Shown piece after piece: positions 25,837 through 34,589 of a DNA stretch of 64,000 bases. The position numbers and the translations under genes are program-made. The notes under the pieces are model-generated. The model saw only the letters and a program-made list of their open reading frames with translations, was not told where the DNA came from and did no database searches. The DNA is from Streptomyces composti (GTDB lineage Bacteria > Actinomycetota > Actinomycetes > Streptomycetales > Streptomycetaceae), in assembly GCF_012034205.1 (NCBI RefSeq), contig NZ_JAATEM010000022.1:62001-126000 (forward strand), in the 5' to 3' direction. Within the stretch, counting starts at the first letter, position 1, and each line of letters starts with the position of its first letter.

Positions 25837-26622
25837 ATGGCGAGGACCGGTGGCCCGGCCCGCGAAGGAGCCGTGACGGCGCTGGGCCGGCTGGACCTCG
25901 CCGTGGACCGCGCCAGCCCGGTGCCGCTCTACCACCAGCTCGCCCAGCAGCTGGAGGCGGCGATCGAACGGGGCAGGCTGGCGCCGGGCGACCTGCTGGG
26001 CAACGAGGTCGACCTGTCGGTGCGGCTCGGCCTGTCCCGGCCGACCGTGCGCCAGGCGATCCAGTCGCTGGTCGACAAGGGCCTGCTGGTGCGCCGCCGC
26101 GGGGTGGGCACCCAGGTGGTGCACAGCAAGGTCCGGCGCCCGCTGAAGCTGAGCAGCCTCTACGACGACCTGGAGGCGGCGGGGCAGGCGCCCACCACCG
26201 AGGTGGTGCGCAACGAACCGGTGCCGGCCTCGCCGGAGGTGGCCGCCGCCCTGGGGGTGGCCGAGCACAGCGAGGTCGTCCTGCTGGAGCGGCTGCGGCG
26301 CACCCACGGCCGGCCCGTCGCCCTGCTGTGCAACTACCTGCCGACGGGCCTGCTGGAGCTGGACGACGCCCGGCTGGCGGCGACCGGCCTGTACCGCATG
26401 ATGCGCGCGGCCGGCCTGACCCTGCACAGCGCCCGCCAGACGGTGGGCGCCCGCTCGGCCACCGCGGCGGAGGCCGCCCGCCTGGACGAGCAGGAGGGCG
26501 CCGCCCTGCTCACCATGCAGCGCACCGCCTACGACGACACCGGCCGCCCGGTGGAGTACGGCACCCATCTGTACCGGGCGTCGCACTACACCTTCGACTT
26601 CCAGCTGCTGGTCCGGGCGTGA
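25837..26622 (+). CDS. GntR-family (HutC/UTRA) regulator, likely control of the iol operons
   Basis: 261 residues. The winged helix includes DLSVRLGLSRPTVRQAIQSL and VRRRGVGTQV (about 65-100). The C-terminal UTRA ligand domain contains VVLLERLRRTHGRPVALLCN and ends FDFQLLVRA. It is the last gene of the iolC operon with a strong ribosome site (GGGGAGGA). It is the best candidate to bind the inverted repeats at 20949-21014 and respond to an inositol-pathway intermediate, which is inference. Confidence 0.93.
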   Translation: MARTGGPAREGAVTALGRLDLAVDRASPVPLYHQLAQQLEAAIERGRLAPGDLLGNEVDLSVRLGLSRPTVRQAIQSLVDKGLLVRRRGVGTQVVHSKVRRPLKLSSLYDDLEAAGQAPTTEVVRNEPVPASPEVAAALGVAEHSEVVLLERLRRTHGRPVALLCNYLPTGLLELDDARLAATGLYRMMRAAGLTLHSARQTVGARSATAAEAARLDEQEGAALLTMQRTAYDDTGRPVEYGTHLYRASHYTFDFQLLVRA

Positions 26623-26652
26623 GGACGTCCTGGTCCGCCGGATGCGCGGGCC

Positions 26653-27489
26653 TCACCGGTCGGGAAGGGCGCCGGACGGCGCCCCGGGGCGCTCGAGGGA
26701 GGCGCTGAACGGCGTCACCGGCCGCTCGAGCCGCTCGCCGTCCACCACCAGGTCGACCGCCTCGTCGTAGAAGGCGAGGTGGTCCTTGATCACGGCCACA
26801 CCGGGCAGCGGGTCGGGGTAGCTCCACAGGACGTTCGGCGGCACCTCGGCCTCGCCGCGGAAGGACCAGTAGCAGGCGATGCCCTTGTAGGGGCACCGGC
26901 TGCTGTGGCCGGTGGGCTCGAACAGCTCCAGGCGCACGTCCTGGGGCGGAAGATAACAGCGAGGCGGCAGGGAGGTCTCGAACAGCAGTACGGGTGTGTG
27001 CGTGTCGGCGACCACGATGCCGTCGATCTCCACCACCACGTGCCGGGTGCTGGGCAGCGCGTCCACCCGGCTGTGCGGGTCCCGGGGGTGGACGAAGATC
27101 TCCTCGTCCTCCTCGTACCAGTGGTCCAGACCCCGGTGGGGCCGCAGGAACCACTCGAAGGCGAGGTGACCGGCGAGGTCCTCGGCGGGGAACACCCAGG
27201 CCGCGTTCGGACGCACCTCACCGCCGGCGACGAGGTCGTAGAACTCCTGGGAGCCGGTGTGCAGTCCGGTGCGCGGCCGCTCGGCCGGGCGCAGCAGATC
27301 GGTGCGTACGTCCTCGCGCGGGAAGGCGTACCGCGGCACGGGCAGGCCCGGCTCCCAGACCAGCACGGGGCGGCGGCTGTCGACGACGGTGATGTCCCGC
27401 ATGCGGCCCCGCACCCAGCGCTCGGAGGGCTCCCACAGCAGGCCTTCGGGGGTGGCGCGCAGGGCTCGGGCGCCGGGGTGGGTGGTCAT
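26653..27489 (-). CDS. Tandem DUF427-domain protein
   Basis: 278 residues with two DUF427 copies (roughly 25-115 and 140-255). The repeat core is seen in VDSRRPVLVWEPGLPVPRYA paired with VADTHTPVLLFETSLPPRCY. Further matches are DVRTDLLRP with DVRLELFEP, and AWVFPAEDLAGHLAF with LWSYPDPLPGVAVIKDHLAF. The second copy keeps the CPYKGIACYWSF motif typical of the family; in the first the matching segment (TGSQEFYDLVAGGEV) has diverged. Function unknown. Convergent with the GntR gene. Confidence 0.9.
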   Translation of the reverse strand: MTTHPGARALRATPEGLLWEPSERWVRGRMRDITVVDSRRPVLVWEPGLPVPRYAFPREDVRTDLLRPAERPRTGLHTGSQEFYDLVAGGEVRPNAAWVFPAEDLAGHLAFEWFLRPHRGLDHWYEEDEEIFVHPRDPHSRVDALPSTRHVVVEIDGIVVADTHTPVLLFETSLPPRCYLPPQDVRLELFEPTGHSSRCPYKGIACYWSFRGEAEVPPNVLWSYPDPLPGVAVIKDHLAFYDEAVDLVVDGERLERPVTPFSASLERPGAPSGALPDR

Positions 27490-27575
27490 GGGAGGGCTCC
27501 CTCGCGGACGGCTCCGGGTACCCCTCCACGGTCCCACTCCCGGGGCGGGTGGCGCAGCGGACGCGGGCGTGTGCG

Positions 27576-28247
27576 TCAGCCGGCGCGGCGGGCGAACGGG
27601 CCGTCCAGGGCCGCCCACTGGAGCAGCATGATGGTCTTCGCGTCGTTGATCTCGCCGGTTCTGATCATCTCCAGGGCGCGCCGGAAGGGCAGTTCGAGGA
27701 TCTCGATGTCCTCGCCCTCCTCGCCGAGCCCCCCGCCCTCGTGGGTGCGGGTGGAGGCTCCGTACTCGGCTGCGTAGAAGCTGACCCGTTCGGTGACCGA
27801 GCCGGGGCTCATGTAGACGTCGAAGACGTGCTGGACGGGGCCGATGGTGTGCCCGGTCTCCTCCACCACCTCGCGCCGCACGGCGATCTCCGGGTGCTCG
27901 TCCTCGTCGTCGAGCACCCCGCCGGGCGTCTCGATCAGCATGCCGTCGGGGTGTCCGTTGACGTACACCGGGAAGCGGAACTGGCGGGTGAGCAGCACCG
28001 TCTCGCGTTCCGTGTCGTACAGGAGCATGGTGGCGCCGTTGCCCCGGTCGTGCGTCTCGCGCTCCTGGGTGCTCCAGGTGCCGTCGGCGTGCTGGAAGTC
28101 GAAGACGGTGGTCCGCTCCACGTACCAGTGACTGGACAGCAGTCTCACATCCCGGACCTTGACCCGGGGGTTGCCGGTGAGGTCCCGTCCGGCCTGGTCC
28201 AGTCCGGTCCGGCCCCGGCGGTCGGGGGTGTCGATCCCGGCGGTCAT
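27576..28247 (-). CDS. Nudix hydrolase, ADP-ribose/GDP-mannose pyrophosphatase type
   Basis: 223 residues. The Nudix box GGVLDDEDEHPEIAVRREVVEETGH contains the G-x5-E-x7-REUxEExGU pattern apart from small shifts. Upstream TMLLYDTERETVLLTRQFR and VNGHPDGMLIETP and downstream VFDVYMSPGSVTERVSFYAA match the NudF/NudK group that hydrolyses nucleoside-diphosphate sugars. The start ATG at 28247 has GGAG upstream. It stands alone next to a tRNA gene. Confidence 0.9.
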   Translation of the reverse strand: MTAGIDTPDRRGRTGLDQAGRDLTGNPRVKVRDVRLLSSHWYVERTTVFDFQHADGTWSTQERETHDRGNGATMLLYDTERETVLLTRQFRFPVYVNGHPDGMLIETPGGVLDDEDEHPEIAVRREVVEETGHTIGPVQHVFDVYMSPGSVTERVSFYAAEYGASTRTHEGGGLGEEGEDIEILELPFRRALEMIRTGEINDAKTIMLLQWAALDGPFARRAG

Positions 28248-28311
28248 CTCCGCTGCTCCCCTCCTGTGTGCACGCCCGGCGGGCACGCGCAGACGCGCGA
28301 GAACGCGCGAA

Positions 28312-28339
28312 GGCCCCGCAGGCAGAAGCCCGCGGGGCC
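28312..28339 (-). terminator. Terminator of tRNA-Pro copy 2
   Basis: Stem GGCCCCGC/GCGGGGCC (8 bp, extended inward by GGC/GCC after one mismatch, loop AGAA), 11 nt beyond the 3' end of the leftward tRNA. Confidence 0.7.
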
Positions 28340-28349
28340 GTTCACACCG

Positions 28350-28423
<74 letters not shown>

Positions 28424-28523
28424 GTGCTCTCCCACGCGGTGATCCGCGTGATCGCGCGAAGGTCACTTTACCGCACGCCCCCGGCCGCGCCGAAGCGGGC
28501 CCGGTCGCGCGACAATCGGCCCC

Positions 28524-29108
28524 ATGAGCAGCTCCATGGGCAGCGAGGACGGCGCACCGGCACATCCGGCCCCGAGACGGACCACTCCGGCGGGTCCGGC
28601 AGGCCCGCCGCCGGTCGCCCGGGACCGGGACGGCGAGGGACGGGCGCGCAACGCCCGGCCGCGGGACGGTCTCGGGCGGCCCCTGCCGTACGGGGCGCAG
28701 GGGGTGCCCCGGCAGCCCGAGGGGGTGGTGCGGCGGCCCGAGGAGAGCGTGGCGGAGGCGCAGCGCCTGCTGGACGAGGGCAAGCCGTTCCATGCGCACG
28801 AGGTGTTCGAGGACGCCTGGAAATCGGGGCCGGAGGAGGAGCGCGAGCTGTGGCGGGGGCTCGCCCAGCTGGCGGTGGGCCTCACGCATGCGGCCCGCGG
28901 CAACGCCACGGGCGGGGCGCGGCTGCTGCGGCGCGGCGCCGGTGCGGTCGAGGAGTGGGCGCGGAGCGGCGGCGAGCGTCCGTACGGCATGCATCTGCCG
29001 GGGGTGATCGACTGGGCGCGGGCGCTGGCGGCAGAGGTGGAGCGCGGGGAGGCCCAGGGCCCGGTGGACGCGGCGGCCAAGGCACCCCGCTTGGCCGGGG
29101 GATCGTAG
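28524..29108 (+). CDS. DUF309-family protein
   Basis: 194 residues. Residues about 1-75 are a disordered Pro/Arg-rich leader; the DUF309 helical core follows (AQRLLDEGKPFHAHEVFEDA, WRGLAQLAVGLTHAARGN, GARLLRRGA). The HAHEVFE motif is the family hallmark. DUF309 has no established activity. Codon bias supports the long N-terminus from the ATG at 28524, although a shorter start is possible. Confidence 0.85.
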   Translation: MSSSMGSEDGAPAHPAPRRTTPAGPAGPPPVARDRDGEGRARNARPRDGLGRPLPYGAQGVPRQPEGVVRRPEESVAEAQRLLDEGKPFHAHEVFEDAWKSGPEEERELWRGLAQLAVGLTHAARGNATGGARLLRRGAGAVEEWARSGGERPYGMHLPGVIDWARALAAEVERGEAQGPVDAAAKAPRLAGGS

Positions 29109-29199
29109 GCCCGGCTCGGTGGCGGGTCGCAGCCTCCGCCCACGGGCGGTCGCAGCCCCGGCCGACGAGCGGGTCGGGGGCGTGCGGCAGACTCGGGGC

Positions 29200-29973
29200 G
29201 TGCGAACCATTCATGTCATCGGCATCGGCGCGGGCGACCCCGATCAGCTGACCCTGCAGGCGGTCAAGGCGCTGCGGGACACCGACGTGTTCTTCATCCT
29301 CGACAAGGGCGAGGTGAAGTCCGACCTCACCCGGCTGCGCCGGGACATGCTGGCGGCGCACGTACCGGAGGGGACGTACCGGGTCGTGGAGGCGCGGGAC
29401 CCGGAGCGGGACCGCTCGGCCGGCGGTGCGGCCTACTCCCCCGCGGTTGGCGACTGGCGCAGCGCCCGCGCGGACATCTACGAGGAGCTGATCGCCGGGG
29501 AGCTGGGCGAGGACGAGACCGGCGCCTTCCTGGTCTGGGGCGACCCGTCGCTGTACGACAGCACGCTGGGGATCCTCCAGGAGGTGCTGGAGCGGGGGAA
29601 GGTCACCTTCGAGTACGACGTGGTGCCCGGCATCAGCAGCGTCTCGGCGCTGGTGGCCCGGCACCGCACCGGCCTCAACCGGGTGGCGCGCCCGGTGCAG
29701 ATCACCACGGGCCGCCGGCTGGCCGAGGGTTTCCCGGAGGGCGTGGACGACGTGGTGGTCATGCTCGACGCCCACCAGGCGTTCCGGCGGTACGCCGATG
29801 AGGACATCGACATCTACTGGGGTGCCTACATCGGCACCCCGGACGAGATCCTGGTCTCCGGGCGGCTCGCCGAGACCGCCGAGCGGATCGAGCGGCTGCG
29901 GGCGGAGGCCCGTGAGCGCAAGGGCTGGATCATGGACACCTATCTGCTGCGCCGCCGGACAGCGGAGGAGTAG
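29200..29973 (+). CDS. cobF: Precorrin-6A synthase (deacetylating)
   Basis: 257 residues from a GTG at 29200. A tetrapyrrole methylase fold: TIHVIGIGAGDPDQLTLQAV (SAM-binding start), FLVWGDPSLYDSTL and DVVPGISSVSALVA. Length and ends match CobF, which methylates C-1 with loss of acetate in aerobic cobalamin synthesis. It faces cobK tail to tail. Other corrin genes are not in the window. Confidence 0.93.
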   Translation: MRTIHVIGIGAGDPDQLTLQAVKALRDTDVFFILDKGEVKSDLTRLRRDMLAAHVPEGTYRVVEARDPERDRSAGGAAYSPAVGDWRSARADIYEELIAGELGEDETGAFLVWGDPSLYDSTLGILQEVLERGKVTFEYDVVPGISSVSALVARHRTGLNRVARPVQITTGRRLAEGFPEGVDDVVVMLDAHQAFRRYADEDIDIYWGAYIGTPDEILVSGRLAETAERIERLRAEARERKGWIMDTYLLRRRTAEE

Positions 29974-29997
29974 CGGGGCGTCGCCGGCCCGGGCGGG

Positions 29998-30750
29998 TCA
30001 GCCCTCCGGCAGGACCGTCCGCAGGCGGTCCAGGGCCGCGGCCACGTCCGGGACCGCCGTCACCCCCCGCGGCAGGGGCGGGCGGCGGACCACCACCACC
30101 GGAAGCCCGAGCTCACGGGCGGCGGTGAGTTTCGCGGCGGTCGCCTCGCCGCCGCTGTCCTTGGTCACCAGCACGTCGATGCGGTGGTCGCGCAGCAGCG
30201 CGGTCTCCTCGCCGGGGGTGAACGGGCCGCGTGCGGTCAGGGTGTGCGTGTGCGGCGGCACGGGGGGCTCCGGGGCCTCCACCGACCGCACGAGGAAGTG
30301 CAGTTCGGTCAGATGGGCGAAGGCGGCGAGGCCGAGCCGACCGGTGGTGAGGAACACCCGCCGCCCCAGCCGGGGCAGCAGGTCCGCGGCGGCGTCCAGT
30401 GAGGGGACGGGGTGCCAGCGGTCGCCCGGTCCCGGCCGCCAGCCCGGCCGGCGCAGCACCACCAGGGGCACCCCGGTCAGTGCGGCGGCCCGCGCCGCGT
30501 TGCCGGTGATGGCCGCGGCGAAGGGGTGCGTGGCGTCGAGCACCGCCCGCACCTGATGCTCGCGCAGCCATGCGGCCAGTCCCGGTACGCCGCCGAAGCC
30601 GCCCACCCGCACCTCGCCGGGGAGGGCGCGCGGCCGTCCGACGCGTCCGGCGAGCGAGGTGGTGACCCTGGTTCCGGGGCGGGAGTCCAGCGCGGCGGCG
30701 AGGGCGCGGGCCTCGCCGGTGCCGCCGAGGACCAGGACATGGGCAGACAT
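29998..30750 (-). CDS. cobK: Precorrin-6A reductase
   Basis: 250 residues. NAD(P)-binding start HVLVLGGTGEARALAAAL, the family motif AVLDATHPFAAAITGNAARA, LVVLRRPGWRPGPGDRW and VLVTKDSGGEATAAKLTAAR, all hallmarks of CobK/CbiJ. It reduces the product of the CobF pathway step, fitting the convergent neighbour. The start ATG at 30750 has no clear ribosome site. Confidence 0.95.
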   Translation of the reverse strand: MSAHVLVLGGTGEARALAAALDSRPGTRVTTSLAGRVGRPRALPGEVRVGGFGGVPGLAAWLREHQVRAVLDATHPFAAAITGNAARAAALTGVPLVVLRRPGWRPGPGDRWHPVPSLDAAADLLPRLGRRVFLTTGRLGLAAFAHLTELHFLVRSVEAPEPPVPPHTHTLTARGPFTPGEETALLRDHRIDVLVTKDSGGEATAAKLTAARELGLPVVVVRRPPLPRGVTAVPDVAAALDRLRTVLPEG

Positions 30751-30835
30751 GAGTGCGAGCGTAGAGGGCAAGCGGCGGTTGACGTCGGGCCGGGTGCGGG
30801 TGCGGCCTACGATGGCGCCGGCGACTGGAGGAGTC

Positions 30836-32305
30836 ATGGCCGTGGACCTGAGCAGGCGGGCCTACCGGGTCCAGCGATGGGCCGCCCGCGCGGCGCTGGC
30901 CTCGGCCACGGCCGCGGTGCTGATCCCCCTGGTGTACGGCGGGTGGCGCGGTCTGCTGCTGCTGGTCCTCGGCGTGGCCGCGCTGGGGGTGAGCGCGGTC
31001 GCGGTGTGGTGGACGCTGACCCTGCGCGGGCCGCTCAGATGGCTGGCGGCGCTGGTCGCCGTCTGTGTGCCTGCCGCCGTGGTCGCGCTGTTCGCCGCCG
31101 CCCTGTTCTGGGCGCTGCTGCTGTCGTTGGCGCTGTGGGGAGTCGCGGTGTGGAGCGGCCGCTTCGCACTGCGCGGCACGGAGGGCTCCGGGCGCTCGGC
31201 GCGGGAGCGGCGCGCACCGCCGCCCAGGCGCCCGGTGCTGATCATGAATCCGCGGTCGGGCGGCGGCAAGGTGGGCCGCTTCGGGCTGCGGGAGAAGGCC
31301 GAGCGGCTGGGTGCCCGGGTGGTGCTCCTGGACCCGGAGAAGGACGACGTCACCGAGCTGGCGCGGGCCGCCGTGGCGGACGGCGCGGACCTGCTGGGCG
31401 CGGCCGGCGGTGACGGCACCCAGGCGCTGGTCGCGGCCGTCGCCGCCGAGCACGATCTGCCGTTCCTGGTGATCAGCGCCGGCACCCGCAACCACTTCGC
31501 CCTGGATCTGGGCCTGGACCGCGGTGACCCGGCCTCCTGCCTCGACGCGCTCCACGACGGGGTGGAGCTGCGGGTCGACCTGGGCTTCGCGGCGGACCGG
31601 CCGTTCGTCAACAACGCCTCCTTCGGCGCCTACGCGGCTCTGGTGCAGAGCCCCGCCTACCGCGACGACAAGATCGGCACCAGTCTGGAGATGCTGCCGG
31701 ACCTGCTCACCGGCCAGCAGGGGCCCCGGCTGACCGCCCGCGCCGGCGACACGGTGATCCACGCCCCGCAGGCCGTGCTGGTCAGCAACAACCCGTACCG
31801 CACCGACGACCCCTTCGGCCTGGGCCGGCGCGACCGGCTCGACACGGGGGTGCTGGGGGTCCTCGGAGTGAAGCTGGAGGGTGCGGTCGGCTTCGCCGCG
31901 CTGCTGTTCGGGCCCGAGCCGAGCGGGCTCACCAAGACCACCGCGCGGGAGGTGGTCGTCGAGGCCGACCGGGAGGAGATCGAGGTCGGTCTGGACGGGG
32001 AGGCCCTGGTCCTGCCGGCGCCGGTGGTGTGCCGGATCGCGCCGGGCGCGCTGCGGGTCCGGGTACCGCGCAAGCGGCCGGGCGCCACCCGTCCCACGGG
32101 CCTGGACCTGCGGCGCCTGCGCAAACTGGCCGCGACGGTGGGCCGCACGGCCGCCCCGCACCGGCGTCACCGGGAGGCCGCGCCGGCCGGGCCGGGGCAG
32201 CCGAACGAGCCGGGCGCATCCGGGCCGTCAGGCCGATCGGGCGCACGGCAGGGGCCGCCGCCGGGGCAGAACAACCCCGCGAGGTCCTCCGGCCGGGACG
32301 GCTGA
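30836..32305 (+). CDS. Membrane-anchored diacylglycerol-kinase-like lipid kinase
   Basis: 489 residues. Three to four TM segments lie in residues 15-105, followed by a DAGK catalytic domain: PVLIMNPRSGGGKVGRFGLR, the nucleotide loop LLGAAGGDGTQALVAAV, and ISAGTRNHFALDLGLDRGDP. The C-terminus (about 420-489) is a disordered basic/Pro tail. The family phosphorylates diacylglycerol or sphingoid lipids. The ATG at 30836 has TGGAGGAG upstream; an in-frame ATG at 30812 lacks one. Confidence 0.9.
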   Translation: MAVDLSRRAYRVQRWAARAALASATAAVLIPLVYGGWRGLLLLVLGVAALGVSAVAVWWTLTLRGPLRWLAALVAVCVPAAVVALFAAALFWALLLSLALWGVAVWSGRFALRGTEGSGRSARERRAPPPRRPVLIMNPRSGGGKVGRFGLREKAERLGARVVLLDPEKDDVTELARAAVADGADLLGAAGGDGTQALVAAVAAEHDLPFLVISAGTRNHFALDLGLDRGDPASCLDALHDGVELRVDLGFAADRPFVNNASFGAYAALVQSPAYRDDKIGTSLEMLPDLLTGQQGPRLTARAGDTVIHAPQAVLVSNNPYRTDDPFGLGRRDRLDTGVLGVLGVKLEGAVGFAALLFGPEPSGLTKTTAREVVVEADREEIEVGLDGEALVLPAPVVCRIAPGALRVRVPRKRPGATRPTGLDLRRLRKLAATVGRTAAPHRRHREAAPAGPGQPNEPGASGPSGRSGARQGPPPGQNNPARSSGRDG

Positions 32306-32317
32306 CGGGCGGTCGGC

Positions 32318-33085
32318 TCAGCGCAGCAGCAGCTGCAGCCCGCCCACCACCGTCGCCGCGATCACCAGCTGCTCGAACAGCCGCTGGTCGATCCGCTCCA
32401 CGGCCCATCTGCCGATCAGCGCGCCGGGCACCACGAACAGCACCAGCACGGCGTCGAGCAGCAGCGACCCGGCGTCGATCAGCCCCAGTCCCGCACTGAA
32501 CGGCACCTTGGACGCGTTGACGATCAGGAAGAAGAAGGCGGAGGTGCCCAGGAAGCCCAGCTTCCGGAAGCCCGCGGAGAGCAGATACATCGACATCACC
32601 GGGCCGCCCGCATTGGCGACCATGGTGGTGAAGCCGCCGAGGACGCCGTAGGAGCGGGCCTTGATCCGGCCCGCCCGGCCGGTGACCGCCTCCGGTTCCT
32701 CCTCGCGCTCGGCGCCGCGCCGCCGCCACACCGTCACCCCGGCCATCAGCAGCAGGATCGCGCCGATGGACATGCGGACCGCCTGGTCGTCGGCCCAGGT
32801 GAGGAAGAGGGTGCCCACCACGACACCGGCGGCGACGGCCGGGAACAGCCGCCACAGCGTGGGCCAGTGGGCGTGCCGCCGGTAGGTGAGCACGGCGAGC
32901 ACATCGCCGGCGATCAGGATGGGCAGCAGCACACCGGTGGAGGCCCGGGCGGGCAGCACCGCGGCGAAGACGGCGAGGCTGACGGTGTTGGCCCCGCTGA
33001 CGGCGGTCTTGGAGAAGCCGACCAGGCAGGCGGCGATGGCCAGTGCGGCGAACTCCCACCCGGTGAGCTGCGTGATCGTGTCCAT
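32318..33085 (-). CDS. TSUP (TauE/SafE) family membrane permease
   Basis: 255 residues with about seven to eight TM segments. The duplicated family motif is in LVGFSKTAVSGANTVSLAVF and the second half in YGVLGGFTTMVANAGGPVMS. TSUP proteins move sulfite, sulfoacetate or related organic anions. No sulfur genes flank it, so the substrate is open. Confidence 0.92.
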   Translation of the reverse strand: MDTITQLTGWEFAALAIAACLVGFSKTAVSGANTVSLAVFAAVLPARASTGVLLPILIAGDVLAVLTYRRHAHWPTLWRLFPAVAAGVVVGTLFLTWADDQAVRMSIGAILLLMAGVTVWRRRGAEREEEPEAVTGRAGRIKARSYGVLGGFTTMVANAGGPVMSMYLLSAGFRKLGFLGTSAFFFLIVNASKVPFSAGLGLIDAGSLLLDAVLVLFVVPGALIGRWAVERIDQRLFEQLVIAATVVGGLQLLLR

Positions 33086-33252
33086 GCGCGGCTGATGTTA
33101 TGTCCTGACAAGCAGCCCAGGAAGAGCCGTCTCAGCGGCCGGCCGGCGCCCGCCGGCGCGCCGGGCGTCCGGCGCCGGTGTCCAGGACCTTCGGCATCAG
33201 CCGCCCGCCGCATCGGGAGCCCCGGTAACCGGGCCGCCCGCGGGGTCCCGCG

Positions 33253-34440
33253 TCAGTGACGCTCGACCAGCACCGCGCTGCCCTGTCCGACGCCGACGCA
33301 CATCGTCGCGAGGCCGCGCTCGGCCCCCGTGCGCCGCATCCGGTGCAGCAGGGTCGTCAGGATGCGCGCCCCCGAGCAGCCCAGCGGGTGGCCGAGGGCG
33401 ATGGCGCCGCCGGTCGGGTTGACCAGCTCGGGGTCGATGCCGAGCTGGTCCACGCAGGCGAGCGCCTGGGCGGCGAAGGCCTCGTTGAACTCGGCCTCCT
33501 GGATGTCGCCGATGCTCCAGTCGGCCCGGTCCAGCACCTTGCGGGTGGCGGGAACGGGTCCGATGCCCATGACGTCCGGGTGGACGCCCGCCGAGGCGCC
33601 GGCGACATAGCGGCCGAGGGACTCCAGGCCCAGCTCGTTCAGCGCCTCCTCGCTGACCAGGAGCAGTCCGGCCGCCCCGTCGTTCATCGGCGAGGCATTG
33701 CCCGCCGTGACCGAGCCGCCCTTGCGGAACACCGGCTTCAGCCGGGCCAGCTTCTCCAGCGAGGTGTCCTCGCGGATGCACTCGTCGGCGTCCACGACCA
33801 CCCCGTCCGGGCGTTCGACGGGCAGCAGCTCGTCGTCGAAGACGCCGTTCTTGCGGGCCTCGGCCGCCCGCTGGTGGCTGCGCAGCGCGAACTCGTCCTG
33901 CCGCTCGCGGGAGATGCCGTAGCGCTCGGCGACCTCCTCGGCGGTCTCGCCCATGGACAGCAGCCCGTGCAGTTCCTTCATCGCCGGGTTGACCAGCCGC
34001 CAGCCGAGCCGGGTGTCGAAGGTCTCCATGCGCGGCGGCAGGGCCTCGTCGGGGCGGGGCAGGACGAACGGGGCGCGGCTCATCGACTCGGAGCCGCCCG
34101 CGATCACGATGTCGGCCTCGCCCGCGGCGATGGTGCGGGCGGCGGTGGTGACGGCCTCGAGACCGGAGGCGCACAGCCGGTTGACGGTGGCGCCGGGCAC
34201 GGACTCGGGGAGCCCGGCGAGCAGTGCGGCCATCCGGGCCACGTTGCGGTTGTCCTCGCCCGCCTGGTTGGCGGCGCCCCAGTAGACGTCGTCCACGCGG
34301 GCCGGGTCCAGCGCGGGCACGTCGGCGACGAGACCTCGGACGACGGCGGCGGCCAGGTCGTCCGGACGGACCGGGGAGAGGGCTCCGCGCAGCTTGCCGA
34401 TCGGGGTGCGGCGGGCGGCCGCGAAGTGGACGGGACGCAC
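33253..34440 (-). CDS. Acetyl-CoA C-acyltransferase (thiolase)
   Basis: 395 residues. The acyl-accepting C90 is in VNRLCASGLEAV, the His in GGAIALGHPLGCSGARI, and the second Cys in MCVGVGQGSAV. Motifs are of the degradative type (FadA/PcaF; PVRPDDLAAAV near the start resembles 3-oxoadipyl-CoA thiolases). It cleaves 3-ketoacyl-CoA with CoA. A palindromic operator directly precedes it, suggesting TetR-type control by acyl-CoA. No beta-oxidation partners are adjacent. Confidence 0.95.
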   Translation of the reverse strand: MRPVHFAAARRTPIGKLRGALSPVRPDDLAAAVVRGLVADVPALDPARVDDVYWGAANQAGEDNRNVARMAALLAGLPESVPGATVNRLCASGLEAVTTAARTIAAGEADIVIAGGSESMSRAPFVLPRPDEALPPRMETFDTRLGWRLVNPAMKELHGLLSMGETAEEVAERYGISRERQDEFALRSHQRAAEARKNGVFDDELLPVERPDGVVVDADECIREDTSLEKLARLKPVFRKGGSVTAGNASPMNDGAAGLLLVSEEALNELGLESLGRYVAGASAGVHPDVMGIGPVPATRKVLDRADWSIGDIQEAEFNEAFAAQALACVDQLGIDPELVNPTGGAIALGHPLGCSGARILTTLLHRMRRTGAERGLATMCVGVGQGSAVLVERH

Positions 34441-34492
34441 GAGGAGGACTCCTGACGGAAACAGAGGGCTGTGCCGTGTCCGGCGCCTTGTT

Positions 34493-34517
34493 AATTAGCA
34501 CCGCTAGTTTCGAACTA
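34493..34517. promoter_or_regulatory. Overlapping palindromes (TetR-type operator candidate) before thiolase
   Basis: AATTAGC-ACC-GCTAGTT (34493-34509; 7-bp arms, one mismatch) overlaps the perfect palindrome TAGTTTCGAACTA (34505-34517). Such A/T-rich dyads stand out in this genome and resemble TetR operators. They lie about 55 nt upstream of the thiolase start and 73 nt from the divergent hydrolase gene. Confidence 0.55.
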
Positions 34518-34589
34518 TAGACCGCGGGGCGGTCGGCTGGGAAGATCCCCAGGACTCGGCCGCCTCACACCGGATGATACGGAGGAACC

